A stretch of 36,111 nt of DNA from a bacterium (GCA_017453665.1 JAFTEM010000013.1:1-36111), one strand, 5' to 3'; numbered from the stretch's first letter, positions 9,936-20,556 are shown. Notes: generated from the sequence alone by a model not told the origin. Numbers and translations are program-made.

Positions 9936-11012
9936 ATGGCAAATTCAACAAACGCACAAGCTTTAAAAGAAGCATTTATGAACATTGAAAAACAGTTCTG
10001 AAAATGAGCTGTAATGAGAATGGGAGATAATGCTAACGTAGGACTTGTAAATACAGCACACAGTGGATCTTACGTTCTAGATCTTATCCTTTGAGGCGGA
10101 TTTCCAGAAGGAAGAGTAATTGAAATTTATTGACCTGAATCATCTGGAAAAACAACAATTGCATTACATGCGATTGCTGAAATCCAAAAAAGAGGAGAGA
10201 CAGCTGCATTTATAGACGCAGAACATGCATTAGATCCTCATTATGCAAGAAAGTTAGGGGTTGATACTGATAGTCTTATTCTTTCACAACCAGATTATGG
10301 AGAACAAGCACTTCAAATTGCAGAAGAATTAGCAAAAACAGGTGCTGTTAAAATGATTGTTATCGATTCTGTAGCTGCTTTAGTTCCTAGAGCAGAAGTT
10401 GAAGGAGATATGGGAGATTCTTATATGGGACTCCAGGCAAGAATGATGTCTCAATGATTAAGAAAATTAACATCTGTTCTAGCTAAAAGTGGAACAATAT
10501 GTGTTTTCATTAACCAAATAAGAATGAAAATTGGTATTATGTTCTGAAACCCAGAAACAACTACTTGAGGAAATGCTTTAAAGTTCTTTGCTTCTCAAAG
10601 AATCGAAATAAGAAAAGGTGATAAAATTATGGAAGATAAAGAACAAGTTGGATACTATGCAAAAATTAAGGTAGCTAAAAATAAGATATTCGCGCCATTT
10701 AAGACAGCAGAACTTCCTGTAAAATGGAGTATGGGATACGATAGAGTAAGTGACATGATAGAAGCAGCGCTTATTCTAAAACTTATTACAAAAGCATGAG
10801 CTTTCTATTCTCTAGGTTCAGAAAAATTCCAATGAAAAGAAAAACTTTGTAAATACTTAGAATCTGAAGAAAAATCTCGTACAACATTAGAAAAACAAAT
10901 CCAAGACAAAATTAAAGATATGAGATTAGGTAAAAAAGTTCTAGATGATGAAGCATTAGATAATATGTGAGCTATTCTAGAAGAAGAATCTCAAGAAATT
11001 GAAGAGATTTAA
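9936..11012 (+). CDS. recA: Recombinase RecA
   Basis: The product is 358 residues. RecA forms filaments on single-stranded DNA, drives strand exchange and activates LexA self-cleavage. Walker A is GPESSGKT at residues 66-73, whose first Gly is TGA (10131-10133). Walker B is [12 protein letters not shown], and the L2 region reads [18 protein letters not shown]. The C-terminal tail is acidic ([10 protein letters not shown]), as usual. Start is ATG at 9936 and stop is TAA at 11010-11012. A -10-like TATAAT lies at 9916-9921, giving a very short leader. It is divergent from lexA, with LexA-type half-sites in between, and is followed by a terminator. Confidence 0.99.
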
Positions 11013-11038
11013 ACAATCCTAAAATAAAAATATGAACG

Positions 11039-11068
11039 GTCTGAGGCTATAAAAACTTCAGACTTTTT
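11039..11068 (+). terminator. Rho-independent terminator of recA
   Basis: GTCTGAGG and CTTCAGAC form an 8-bp stem with one G-U pair and a 9-base loop, followed by five T. Confidence 0.85.
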
Positions 11069-11097
11069 ATAAAAAGTAAAAAATCTTAATAAAAAAT

Positions 11098-11125
11098 TTG
11101 CAAAATTAAATTATATAGCTATACT
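11098..11125 (+). promoter_or_regulatory. Promoter of the pilin-like gene
   Basis: TTGCAA (11098-11103), 16 bases, TATACT (11120-11125). The leader of about 55 bases has two small inverted repeats, GAGAG/CTCTC and TTTTAAT/ATTAAAA, the latter ending 5 bases before the ATG. Confidence 0.55.
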
Positions 11126-11185
11126 TAGGTATATGTAAGAGAGAAATACTCTCAAAAACCTTTTAATCTTTATTATTAAAACAAC

Positions 11186-11617
11186 ATGAAAACAAAATTA
11201 CTTGCAGTTATGATGATGTGATTGGCTGCATTTGGAACTATTTCAAACTTTGCTAGTGCAGCATCATGAGACGAAACTTGGGCTTGAGCTCAATGATTAA
11301 ACTGAAACATGTGAGTTTCATGAGTAATGGGAGTTAGTTGAACAGCAGATGGTGCTAGAGAGGGTTCTAGTTTATTAACGATCATTAGAACTGCAATTAA
11401 CTGGGTACTTTGATTACTATCATTGATTACTCTTTGTATTGTACTTTGGTGAGGTTTCCAAATGGTTACTGCTGCAGGTGATGATGGTAAATATAAGAAA
11501 GGATTTACTATTTTGAAACAAGCAGGTATCGGTTTAACTATTATTATCTTATCTTGGATTATTGTTTCTGCAATATTCTGGGTAGTTGGAAATGCCGGAG
11601 CTACAACAGGATCTTAA
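11186..11617 (+). CDS. Small secreted/membrane protein of T4SS-pilin (VirB2/TrbC-like) type
   Basis: The product is 143 residues. A signal peptide (about residues 1-26, ending FASAAS) is followed by a Gly-rich stretch. Two membrane helices follow (about 64-84 and 110-135), separated by a short polar loop with GDDGKYKKGF. This is the arrangement of VirB2/TrbC-type pilins and of the T4SS_pilin family common in candidate-phylum bacteria. Many of its glycines are TGA. It has its own promoter and terminator and no secretion genes beside it. The family call is from layout, not from strong sequence identity. It could be an abundant surface or conductive-pore protein. Confidence 0.6.
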
Positions 11618-11642
11618 TAAAGAGTCGAATCTAAATTATAAG

Positions 11643-11672
11643 AAAAAACTTCGTATCCTTACGGAGTTTTTT
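11643..11672 (+). terminator. Rho-independent terminator of the pilin-like gene
   Basis: Stem CTTCGTA / TACGGAG (one T-G pair) with TCCT loop, flanked by A-run and six T. Confidence 0.8.
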
Positions 11673-11680
11673 CTTTTTCA

Positions 11681-11708
11681 TTGATTTTCAAAATAGAAAA
11701 ATTACACT
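11681..11708 (+). promoter_or_regulatory. Candidate dnaE promoter
   Basis: TTGATT (11681-11686), 16 bases, TACACT (11703-11708), 36 bases before the dnaE ATG and directly after the terminator of the previous gene. It supports initiation at 11745 rather than from a longer upstream gene. Confidence 0.45.
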
Positions 11709-11744
11709 ACATATACCTTTAATTTCTCAACCAATCAACATAAA

Positions 11745-14700
11745 ATGGCAGTTATGGATTTACATGAGTTCGAGCTACGTTATCTTGCATACCTAGGAAT
11801 GAATACGAGACTAAGACTTGGTTGGGATGAAGAAACAATCATTAATCTTACAAAAATAACAAACAAAGGAGTTTTAGAAAAATCAGTGCCAGAGACCTCC
11901 CCAGAGGATTTAAGGCGTTTTACTCATGAAACCTATACTCCTTTTAAAATTGAGATGATAGAAAAAAATCGTAAAAATTTTCCATTATCAACATCTCAAT
12001 ATTCCTTAGCAGACTATATAGAAAGATTAGAATACGAACTAAAAGTAGTAAAATCTATGGGGTTTAATACCTACTTCTTAATCGTCTCTGATTATGTAAG
12101 ACGAGCGAAAAGACAAATGATTGTTGTAGGTCCATGAAGATGATCATGAGCAGGTTCATTACTAGCCCGAATGATTGAGATAACCGATATCGATCCACTA
12201 CCATTTGATCTTCTTTTTGAGAGATTCTTAAATCCAGCAAGAATATCAATGCCAGACTTTGATATCGATTTTGAAGATACTCAAAGACAAAAGGTGATAG
12301 ATTATTGTACTCAGAAATACGGACAAGAAAAGGTGTGCTCTATCTGAACATTTATGAAGATGGCAACAAAAGCCGCATTTAAAGATTCAGCAAGAGCAAT
12401 AGGTATCCCTTTTGAAAAATCAAATCAAATAACAAACCTTATCCCAGAAAAAGTAAGTCTAAAAGATATCCTATCAAATTCAGCAGAATATGAAGAACTC
12501 CATAATATCTTCAGCTCAGATGAAAAAACTAAAAAAGCCTTTGAATTGGCTTCTTGATTGGAATGAAATCTAAGACAACTTTGAGTACATGCTTGTTGAA
12601 TTATCATCGCCCCAGAAGCTGTTTCAACATATACAGCAGCGCAATACGTTAAAGAAGATGATCATACCGTAGTAAGCCAATACGATGGTCCAACAATGGA
12701 AGGTATTTGACTTCTAAAAATGGACTTCTTATGACTAAGGAATCTTTCAATCATCAAAAACGCAATCAAAATCATAGCAAAAAGATATGAAAAAGATGGT
12801 AAAGAGCTCCCAGAAATTTACCAACATTTTCTAGAAACGACATCTTTTCAACCAGATATTAACGACCCTGCTACTTATGAAATTTTTAAAACATGAGATA
12901 CAACAGGAATCTTCCAATTTGAATCTCCATGAATGAGAAAATATCTTATCCAACTCGAACCAAACGCAATCCATGACCTTGTCGCTATGAACGCATTATA
13001 TCGTCCGGGTCCAATGGAATTTATTCCTTCTTATATCGAGAGAGCACAAGGAAGAGAAGAAACCGTCTATATGAGCGAAGAATTAAGAAACGAATTAACA
13101 AAAAAATATAGCCCAGAGATTGCAGAAGAAGAGAACAAAAAACTTGTAGAAGATCTTTCTCCTATTATGAATCTTACACACGGTATTGCAATTTACCAAG
13201 AACAGCTAATGTTCTTAGTACAAGCAATGGCATGATTTTCTTTAGGTGAGGCAGATCTCTTAAGAAGATGAGTATGAAAAAAGAAAAAAGAAGTAATCGA
13301 AAAACTCAAAAAAGAATTCATCACAAGATGAGAATCTTTTAGATGATATAAACCAGAAACAACAACCTACATTTACGAAAAAATGATAGAACCAGCTGCT
13401 TCATACTCATTTAATAAATCACACTCAGTATGTTATGCAATGGTTGCATATCAAACAGCTTATCTAAAAGCTCATTTCCCTGTAGAATTTTCAGCAGCGC
13501 TTATCCGTTCAGTAGAGGAAGATATCGATACCCAAAGTTTTTATATCTCAGAAATCCAGAATAAGGGAATAAAGGTATTACCACCAGATGTTAATATCTC
13601 ATTTAATCATGTCGCAGCAATTGATGAAGATATAAGACTATGATTCATCTCAGTAAAATGAATCTGAGAAGAGGTCTGAGAAACAATCCAACAAGAAAGA
13701 CAAAAAAATGGTCAATTCTCATCATTAGAAGACTTCCTTAAAAGATGTAAATCAATTATTAATAAAAAATCATTAGAAGGATTAATAAAATCATGAGCCC
13801 TAGATTGTTTTAATGATAGAAAAATACTTTTAAATAATGTAGAAGTTATTATTGATTGGACAAAAAATATTTGAAGTATGGATTTATGACTCTTTTGAGG
13901 AATGGGAGTTGATGCCGTCGTTCCATTAAAACAGATCCCTCCTGCAAACCATATGGAAAAACTCATGATGGAAAATGATGTATTAAAAGTCTTTGTTTCA
14001 TGAAATCCACTTGATGGTCTCTATCAATATATTAAGAAATTCTCATTTATAAACCAGATCCTAGAACAAGAACAAATCCAAAAATTTGTAATTATAGGAT
14101 ATATTAAAGAAGTACAAAGAGCAAAGAAAAAGTGATTTTTTGTAAAAATAGAAGATATTTCAGGATGATGGGAATTCTTTGTAAGAGAGGCTCCAGATGT
14201 AAAAAGCTTTGACCTAATAATGCTTCATTGAAGTAAAAATAATTGAAGAGTATATCTAGATAAAATGGTAAAAACCGATTATGAAACATTAAAACATCTA
14301 GCAGGAACAAGATTCGATCCAGAACGAACAGTGGCAAGAGCGAAAAAAGAAAGATATTGAGATAAAAAGGAAAAAGAAATCGAGTCAATTAAAAAAGAAT
14401 TAATCGAAGAGCAAAAAAAGAAAGAAGAATCAACCTTTGATGAACCTCAATACCAAGAAACTCAATGAGAGATTTCACAAGAAATGATGGCCGATGAAAA
14501 CTTCCCAGAGGAGTGAATGATAGATGAAGAAGAAATCCTCCAAGAAGAGGAGAGGCAACAAGAAGAATCTCTTTCACAAACCGCTACTCCAGATCAAGAT
14601 ATTCTTCTACCTCAAGCTCCTGAAGAAGAAATTTTTTCAATAAAAGAGTTACCAGATAGCTTTGAAAAAATCTGAATAATAGCTGATGTTTTAAAGAATT

Positions 14701-14783
14701 ATACTGGAGATATAACCGTACTTATCGCCTGACAAGAAAAAAAAGTAAACGAAGTATGATTAGAAAAACTAAAAGCATTATAA
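11745..14783 (+). CDS. dnaE: DNA polymerase III alpha subunit without PHP domain
   Basis: The product is 1012 residues. It is the replicative polymerase catalytic subunit. The palm has GPGRGSGAGS (near 129-138, three of its Gly being TGA), MPDFDIDF with catalytic Asp residues near 171-175, and MDFLGL with Asp327. YRPGPMEF and the finger, helix-hairpin-helix and OB-fold regions follow, then an acidic E/Q-rich linker and a small C-terminal domain. The N-terminal PHP domain of about 280 residues is absent: the protein begins right after where it should end, and a terminator lies just upstream. CGA codons at residues 120 and 142 fall where homologues have Trp (VRWAK) and an aromatic residue (LVAYAL). 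CGT codes the Arg of YRPGP. It is convergent with uvrC (23-base gap). Confidence 0.97.
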
Positions 14784-14806
14784 TATTTTCTCTTTATTAT
14801 ACTTAC

Positions 14807-16492
14807 TTATTGTCATTTTTTCTTCTCAATCGTTTTCTTGGCTTTTTTAAACGCCAACTGTTCTTGCTTTTTTCTATATGCATTTGAAAATCTATGAGCT
14901 TCATCTCTTAACTTTACAAGGATTCTATCTGCCTCATCATATACTAAATCATGTTCAATAATTTCATTATTTTTCCATACATAAAGTTTTTCTCAAATAG
15001 TTTTATCGTTTCACTTCTTACTTTGTTTTCAAATAGATGCTTTCTTTCTAGCTTCTCATTTTCAAAGCGCACAAAATTGAACACAATTAAGAAGATATTC
15101 AAAATGAGGATATTCTTCTAATAATTCCTTGATGATTCAAAGCTGTCCTTTTCCTCAATCAAGAATAAATACATTAGGAATGTGAAGAAAATATCTCTCA
15201 TCTTTATTCCTAATAAGTTCTTTATCTTCTTCTTTTATTTCTCAAAGCTTAAATCTTCTAGTAAGTACTTCTTTTAATGATAAATAATCATCATTTTTAG
15301 AAGAGCTAATTTTATATTTCCTATAATGATGTTTATCAACAAGTCCTCAAGCAATAGCGCTTAACCCTCAACTTGTTCAATCTCCTCATAGATGCGAAAT
15401 ATCTAAACATTCCACTTGATAAGGAAACTGTGCTAATCAGTAACGATCTTGTAACGTCTGAAGTAAATCATTCATAACTCCTGTTCATTGAATTGTGTTA
15501 ATAAGAAGATATGATTCAAAAAAATCATCAAAGAGTTGTAACATACGTTGTTTTTCTTCTTTTGTTCAAGGGAAACTAGTGGTAGAATACCACCCATCTT
15601 CTTTTTTGAAAACTCAAAAATCTGGTAATAAACTTGCAAGCATTGTGTCTTCATCAATCTCATCTTTCTCAAAATGATGACGAATAATGTCAATCATTTT
15701 TCCCTCATAAAAATGCAAAATCACATACGCTCTCCAAGAACCGATTTCACGAATCTGTAATAAATGTCAGCTAAAGGACTTCGCAAATTCAACAGATTGT
15801 TTTTCAGTAAAATTTCAAATTTGAAAAAAAATATCTCTAAGTTTTGCTGCCCATTCAAAGTTCTCTACTTTAATAGCATCATCAATTAATTTTTTAATTT
15901 TTTGTTCTATTGGTCTAGTATTCCCTTTAAAGAAATTAGTAATAAGTTTAGGGTACTCAATTTCCTGTATATCTTTTTTCTCACACCATCATTTACATAA
16001 TCAGAAATAGTAATCAGAACAAACTTTTCATTGATTAAATTGACTTAAAGGACACGTTCTATATTGAACAACTTGTCTAAGATACTGAAGAAATTTCTTT
16101 AAATCTTTGGTATGATGTTTAGGTCCAATATATACACCTCAATCGTTAAGTTTTTTCCTAGTAATAAATATTTGAGGTACAGGATGTTTTGTGAGCTTTA
16201 TGTAAGCATAAGCATTAGCTCCTTTAAGCATATTATTAAATGGAGGAAGGTGCTTTTTTATGAGATTAGATTCAAGATAAAGACTCTCACTTTCATTTTC
16301 AACAATAATAAATTCGACATGCTCAGCTTGAGCAACCATCTCTTGTTTCCAAACACTTCAAGGAGAAAAATACTGAGAAACTCTCTTTTTAAGATTCTTA
16401 GCTTTCCCAATATAAAGAATATTTCCTTTTTTATCTTTAAACAGATAGACTCAAGGCTCCTCTGGAAAATGAGATAAATCAATATTTTTCAT
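14807..16492 (-). CDS. uvrC: Excinuclease ABC subunit C, short C-terminus
   Basis: The product is 561 residues. UvrC makes both cuts around DNA lesions in nucleotide-excision repair with UvrA and UvrB. An N-terminal GIY-YIG nuclease (FPEEPGVYLFKD...[14 protein letters not shown]) is followed by a Cys cluster, a UVR motif that binds UvrB (around [18 protein letters not shown]) and the RNase H-like C-nuclease. The latter shows LDISHLGGDG, FILDGGKGQL and DEAHRFS. After [13 protein letters not shown] only about 25 Lys-rich residues remain; the usual (HhH)2 DNA-binding domain is missing. Start is ATG at 16490-16492, 9 bases after the stop of the pyruvyl transferase gene, so the two are co-transcribed. 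Confidence 0.96.
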
Positions 16493-16501
16493 GTATAAGT
16501 A

Positions 16502-17518
16502 CTAAACTAAATGTTCAATAATTCAAAGCTCTTGAATAATTTTCTTCATTTTTAAAATCTTCATCTGATAAGGATAAACCTTTGTTTTAACTCCTAAAAA
16601 TGATGCAATAAGGAATAAATGAAGTCTTGAAGTAATAATCATTTCAGCATTTTTTACCTCTTGAAGAAATCCGGCAAAATTCTCTTCCCAATCTAACACC
16701 TCAAATTTTGTTAACAATCTTTTTTCAAGCTCCTCTTTAAAAATAAGGTCATTATAGACATCATTTCTTCACTTACTTACAGGAACATATTTTATGGTAT
16801 ATCAAGAAGTTAATAATTGTTCACATTCTCTTAAAAGATCATCAAAGAACTTTTCTCCATTTTTATTAAGGTTGATAAGGACTGTTTTTGAATCTTCTTC
16901 GGTCTTTTTTATGCTTTCCCAAGGATAAGCAAACCGGCTCGTATCCATAAAAAAATCAACATCATTAAATCAATGCTCTTTTAATGCTTCAACCGATTCT
17001 CAATCACGAGCATAAATATAGTTTGTTTTTCAAAGAAGCCAATCGAATAATTTAAGATTGCTCTTTTTTTTAGGAATCTGGATTCCTCACATAAGATAAA
17101 CAGGGATAGTATCAAGTTGCTTTAAAACTGGAAGTAATCAGAGATTCCGATACCAATATGAGCTCTTACTTTCTTCTGTTAAAATTTCTCATCCTCAAAT
17201 AATAATACTATCTACATCTTTATAGATTTTAAGTTCTTGTTTTCTTTTTGAAAGAAAATATTTAGAGAAAGAACGAACTCCTTTTGGAAATTCATGAAGA
17301 AAGTTGATAGGTTGTAAATCTTCAAACTGAGAGAAAAAAGCTTTCAATCGTTTAGGATCATATGCAGAGATAATAACTTCTTTTCATTGCTCTTGAAGAA
17401 GGCGAGTGGTTCATAAAAGGATGAGCTCGTCTCACATATTCCTATACGACCAATTTCAAAGAATGAGTACTTTATTTCACTGAATAGAAAGGTTATTGCT
17501 TACTTCTATTTTTCCCAT
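16502..17518 (-). CDS. Polysaccharide pyruvyl transferase family protein (CsaB-like)
   Basis: The product is 338 residues. The family adds pyruvate ketal groups to cell-wall or exopolysaccharide sugars; in Bacillus, CsaB does so to let SLH-domain surface proteins bind. Seen are the N-terminal GNWSYRNMGDELIL motif (Rossmann-like, NxGD), IIIGGGEIL, IYARDGESVEAL (RD..S) and the late motif ITSRLHLFLIASFLGV. The Arg codons of RD and SRLH are CGT and AGA. CGG occurs at two loosely conserved places. Start is ATG at 17516-17518 and stop is TAG at 16502-16504. Pyruvylation could serve attachment of the large surface proteins in this window, but they show no SLH domains in the parts seen. Confidence 0.85.
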
Positions 17519-17863
17519 GCCTCAGATAAGGATAAAATATAAGAGAGGTTTCCTATTGCTTTAATAATAAGAATGCTTATACCAAATACAAGTGTTTCTA
17601 AATAGACATTTGAAAAAAAAGATACAATATATGAGATATTTTTGATTTTTAAATAGCAAAGTAAAAAGGCTTATAAAAACTGATTTCTAAAATTAAAAGT
17701 TGTAAAAATCAGGCTTTAGTTCGTTTTTCTCGACCAAAAATCTCGTAATAATACTAGATACGAACAAACAAAATAACAATTTTTGTATTTTCTCTTGATT
17801 TTAGATAGGAATTTCATATATATACTTTCACTGTGTTTTTATTATTTGTTTTCTTGGAAAATA
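17519..17863. other. Divergent intergenic region before the ribosomal cluster
   Basis: These 345 bases hold no gene. On the plus strand TTGATT (17795-17800) with TATATA at 17817 (spacer 16), or TATACT at 17821, is the likely rpsL promoter. Weak complementary pairs (CTGATTT / AAATCAG, GTTCGT / ACGAAC near 17720 and 17760) could fold in a longer leader. On the minus strand TTGTAT-N16-TATTAT is a possible promoter for the pyruvyl transferase-uvrC pair. Nothing else is seen. Confidence 0.5.
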
Positions 17864-18286
17864 ATGCCAACGATTAACCAACTTATTAAAAAGTGAAGAA
17901 CAAAGAAAACTTTTAAGTCTAAGGCTCCTGTATTGCAATTTGGAGTAAACAAGCTTAAAGGAAATAAAAAAGTAGCGCAACCTGCTCCATTCAAGAGAGG
18001 TGTTTGCTTAAAGGTATCAGTAATGGGACCTAAAAAACCTAATTCAGCTCAAAGAAAATTTGCTAAAGTAAGACTTTCTAACGGTGCAGAAGTTTTGGCA
18101 TATATTCCAGGAGAAGCTCATTCACTTCAAGAGCACAGTGTTGTTCTTGTAAGAGGATGAAGAGTAAAGGATTTGCCATGAGTAAGATATCATATTGTTA
18201 GAGGAAAGTATGATGCTAATGCTGTTGCAAATAGAAAGCAAAGTAGATCGCTCTATGGAGCAAAAAGACCTAAAGATGCTAAATAG
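17864..18286 (+). CDS. rpsL: 30S ribosomal protein S12
   Basis: The product is 140 residues. S12 lies at the decoding centre of the small subunit. The signature [20 protein letters not shown] and the loop [11 protein letters not shown] are present. The end reads [10 protein letters not shown] as in the family. Conserved glycines in RGGRVKDLPGV are TGA, and the conserved arginines are AGA. A standard-code reading would start only at the internal codon 17933, losing the N-terminal [12 protein letters not shown]. Start is ATG at 17864; S7 follows 31 bases after the stop. Confidence 0.98.
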
Positions 18287-18317
18287 TATTTTTTAATTTT
18301 GTATATTGTTATTTCCT

Positions 18318-18773
18318 ATGGCAGTGATTAAAAATAAAGCTTTGGATACATTCAATTATGAAGAAAAACTTATCAACTTTATCATGAAAGATGGTAAAAA
18401 GAGTGTAGCAAAGAAAATTTATGCTGATACGCTTAAAGATATAAAAGCAAGTGGACATATGAATCCAACTGTAGTTGTAAGAACAGCTATTGAAAACGCT
18501 TCTCCAACAATCATGATTAAATCAAAGAGAATCGGAGGTGCTGTATATCAAGTTCCTGTTGAAGTAAAAGCTGATAAGAGATTTTTCTTCGCAACGAAAT
18601 GGATTTTGGATGCTGCAAGAGCTAAGAGCGGAAAACCTATGTATAAAAGATTATCTGAAGAAATGTTGGCAGCATATTCTAATCAAGGAGCAGCTGTTAA
18701 GAAAAAGGAAGAAGCTCATAGAATGGCTGAAGCCAATAAAGCATTCGCTTATATGGCAAAATATATTAACTAG
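18318..18773 (+). CDS. rpsG: 30S ribosomal protein S7
   Basis: The product is 151 residues. S7 nucleates assembly of the 30S head and contacts E-site tRNA. The family motifs are IGGAVYQVPVEV in the centre and AANxAFAH-like AEANKAFAYMAKY at the end. No TGA or CGA codon is needed. The ATG at 18318 (MAVIKNKAL) is preferred over an in-frame upstream codon at 18306 because it fits family length. The usual neighbours fusA and tuf do not follow; two unknown small genes do. Confidence 0.98.
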   Translation: MAVIKNKALDTFNYEEKLINFIMKDGKKSVAKKIYADTLKDIKASGHMNPTVVVRTAIENASPTIMIKSKRIGGAVYQVPVEVKADKRFFFATKWILDAARAKSGKPMYKRLSEEMLAAYSNQGAAVKKKEEAHRMAEANKAFAYMAKYIN

Positions 18774-18808
18774 TTATTTGTTGGATTTATTTTTGTTCTT
18801 AATTTAGA

Positions 18809-19075
18809 ATGTGAGATACAAACGGAAGAAAAATTAAGCACTTTCTTAAAGCATTAAATATGCATAGAAAAAAGACTGGGCTTAAAAATGAAAAAGCAGT
18901 TGATAGTTATATCAACGTCCTAAAAAAAGAAGAAAAAGAAGGACAAACTGCTTGGGTAAAAAATGCTAAAATGAAAGCTGCTGCAAAACTTAAGAAATAT
19001 GGTATCTGACAGCAGAAAATCCAAGAAGTTCTTGAAAGAAGAGGACTTTCTCATTTATCATCTAAAATATCATAA
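18809..19075 (+). CDS. Small basic protein of unknown function in the ribosomal cluster (88 aa)
   Basis: I do not recognise this protein. It is 88 residues, Lys-rich and probably helical. The second codon is TGA, so it begins MGDTNGRKIKHFLKAL. The middle is strongly charged (KKEEKEGQ) and the end carries KKYGIGQQKIQEVLERRG, which recalls short helical RNA-binding segments but is not a firm match. It lies 35 bases after rpsG and 4 bases before the next small gene, all in the same direction. Position and charge suggest a ribosome-associated or assembly protein special to this lineage. That is inference. Confidence 0.75.
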
Positions 19076-19079
19076 TTCC

Positions 19080-19226
19080 ATGGCAAGACTTAGGACTAAT
19101 GCAAAGAGAAAGCTCAATAAGGCACTTACTAGAGTTGAAAAAGTAGTAGTTATGGATGTAAGAAAAATGCTTGAGCAACAAAGAAAATGGAAAGCTAAAG
19201 TGATGAATAGCAAAGGAAGTAAATAA
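19080..19226 (+). CDS. Very small basic protein of unknown function in the ribosomal cluster (48 aa)
   Basis: I do not recognise this protein. From ATG at 19080 it has 48 residues, nearly a third Lys/Arg, starting MARLRTNAKRKLNKAL and ending KWKAKVMNSKGSK. An in-frame upstream codon (18999) would lengthen it, but that overlaps the previous gene in another frame. It starts 4 bases after the previous stop and ends 26 bases before rplS. Size and charge are typical of small ribosomal proteins, so a lineage-specific ribosomal protein is a reasonable guess. Confidence 0.7.
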   Translation: MARLRTNAKRKLNKALTRVEKVVVMDVRKMLEQQRKWKAKVMNSKGSK

Positions 19227-19252
19227 TTTTATCTTGATAGATAGTAAACAGA

Positions 19253-19633
19253 ATGAATCATGAAAGATTGAAGTATCTCTCTGATACCAATGGATATAAA
19301 ATTTTGCCTGTAAAGACAGGAATGCAGATTGAACTTCACGAAAAAGTTGGAGAATGATCTACAGAAAGAATTTGGAAATTTAAGGGACTTGTAATCAAGG
19401 TTAAAAAACCTGGATGTGCAGATGGTACTTTCACTATTAGAGGACTAGCTGCAGGACAAACTATAGAAAAGGTTTATCCTCTTTCTTTCCCTAAGTTCGA
19501 GAAAGTTCTTTTGCTTGATGAATACAAGATTAGAAGATCTAAACTCTACTATATTAGAGAAAAAATCGGTAAATCTGCTAGAATGAAGAGTAAAATTGCT
19601 GCAGATAAAAGAGATACAGATTTATTGAAGTAA
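19253..19633 (+). CDS. rplS: 50S ribosomal protein L19
   Basis: The product is 126 residues. L19 sits at the subunit interface of the 50S. The central stretch around GTFTIRGLAAGQTIEKVYPL and the signature RRSKLYYIREKIGKSARMK are diagnostic. The usual partners trmD and rimM are not adjacent. Start is ATG at 19253 and stop is TAA at 19631-19633; rplY starts 26 bases later. Confidence 0.96.
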
Positions 19634-19659
19634 TTTTTTAGATTTTGTCGTATGTCGTT

Positions 19660-20277
19660 ATGAAACTTACTGTTGAGGCTCGTACTGCAACTGGAAAGGC
19701 TGTAAAAGGATTGAGAAAACAAGGACAACTTCCAGGAGTAGTATACGGAAAAACATTAGGAACACCTGTGCTTTTCGGTTGTGTAAAGAATGATTTCATT
19801 AAAGTATATAGAGCTGCTGGATATTCAACTCCTATTGAATTATCAGGAGCTATTAAGCAACTTGTACTTTTACAAGATATGCAATTAGATCCAGTTACTG
19901 ATGAAGTACTTTCTGTTGATTTCTTAGCTGTAAATCAAAATGAAAAAGTTACTGCATCTGTTCCGGTTGTACTTATTGGTGAATCTAAAGTTGAGAAATT
20001 GAATGAAGGAAAGATTCAACAAGTTAAGGATGAAGTTGAAGTTGAAGCATTCCCTCAAGATCTTCCTCATAATATTGAAATTGATCTTTCTAAGATTGAA
20101 TCAATTAATGATGTTATCTTTGTTAAGGATCTTGAAGTTTCAAGTAAAGTTAGAATTGTTGATGATGCAGAACAACCAGTTGTTACAGTAGTAGAATTAT
20201 CTGATGAAGAAGAATCTACAGAAACAACAGAAACAGCTGAGGCAACATGAGATGCTCCTGCAGCTGCTGCAGAATAA
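19660..20277 (+). CDS. rplY: 50S ribosomal protein L25, long (CTC) form
   Basis: The product is 205 residues. L25 binds 5S rRNA. The N-terminus MKLTVEARTATGKAVKGLRKQGQLPGVVYG matches the family in pieces, and the long form with a C-terminal TL5-like domain ends in an acidic, Ala/Thr-rich tail. A TGA near the end (20248) is Gly, so the protein ends ...DAPAAAAE at TAA 20275-20277. ATG at 19660 is chosen over a TTG at 19645 because it gives the family N-terminus. Confidence 0.95.
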
Positions 20278-20313
20278 TTTTAATACTTTTATCTTTATTG
20301 AGTTGTAATAATC

Positions 20314-20502
20314 ATGGCTAGAATATGTTATTTTACAGGTAGAAAATCAAGATCTGGACAAACAAGATCTCATTCTATGAGAGCTTGAAAAAGACAGTTC
20401 AAAGTAAACCTTATTGATAAATGGGTAAGATTGGAAGATTGAAGCAGAGTTAAAGTTAAGATTAATTCTAGACTTTATAAAAAGTTTAAAGGATTTATGT
20501 AA
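20314..20502 (+). CDS. rpmB: 50S ribosomal protein L28
   Basis: The product is 62 residues, the usual L28 size. It starts MARICYFTGRKSRSG and keeps the SHSMRAGKRQFKVNL segment typical of L28. TGA codes Gly in RAGKR and EDGSR. It is the last protein gene before tRNA-Lys. Confidence 0.93.
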
Positions 20503-20556
20503 TTTTAAGATAAAATATCTTGAAAATTAATAGGAAAAGAGTATATTCTTTCCGTT

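Noticed and set aside
11643..11744. Upstream extension of dnaE to recover a PHP domain
   Set aside because: The frame stays open upstream, but it would run through the previous gene's terminator and shows no PHP motifs.
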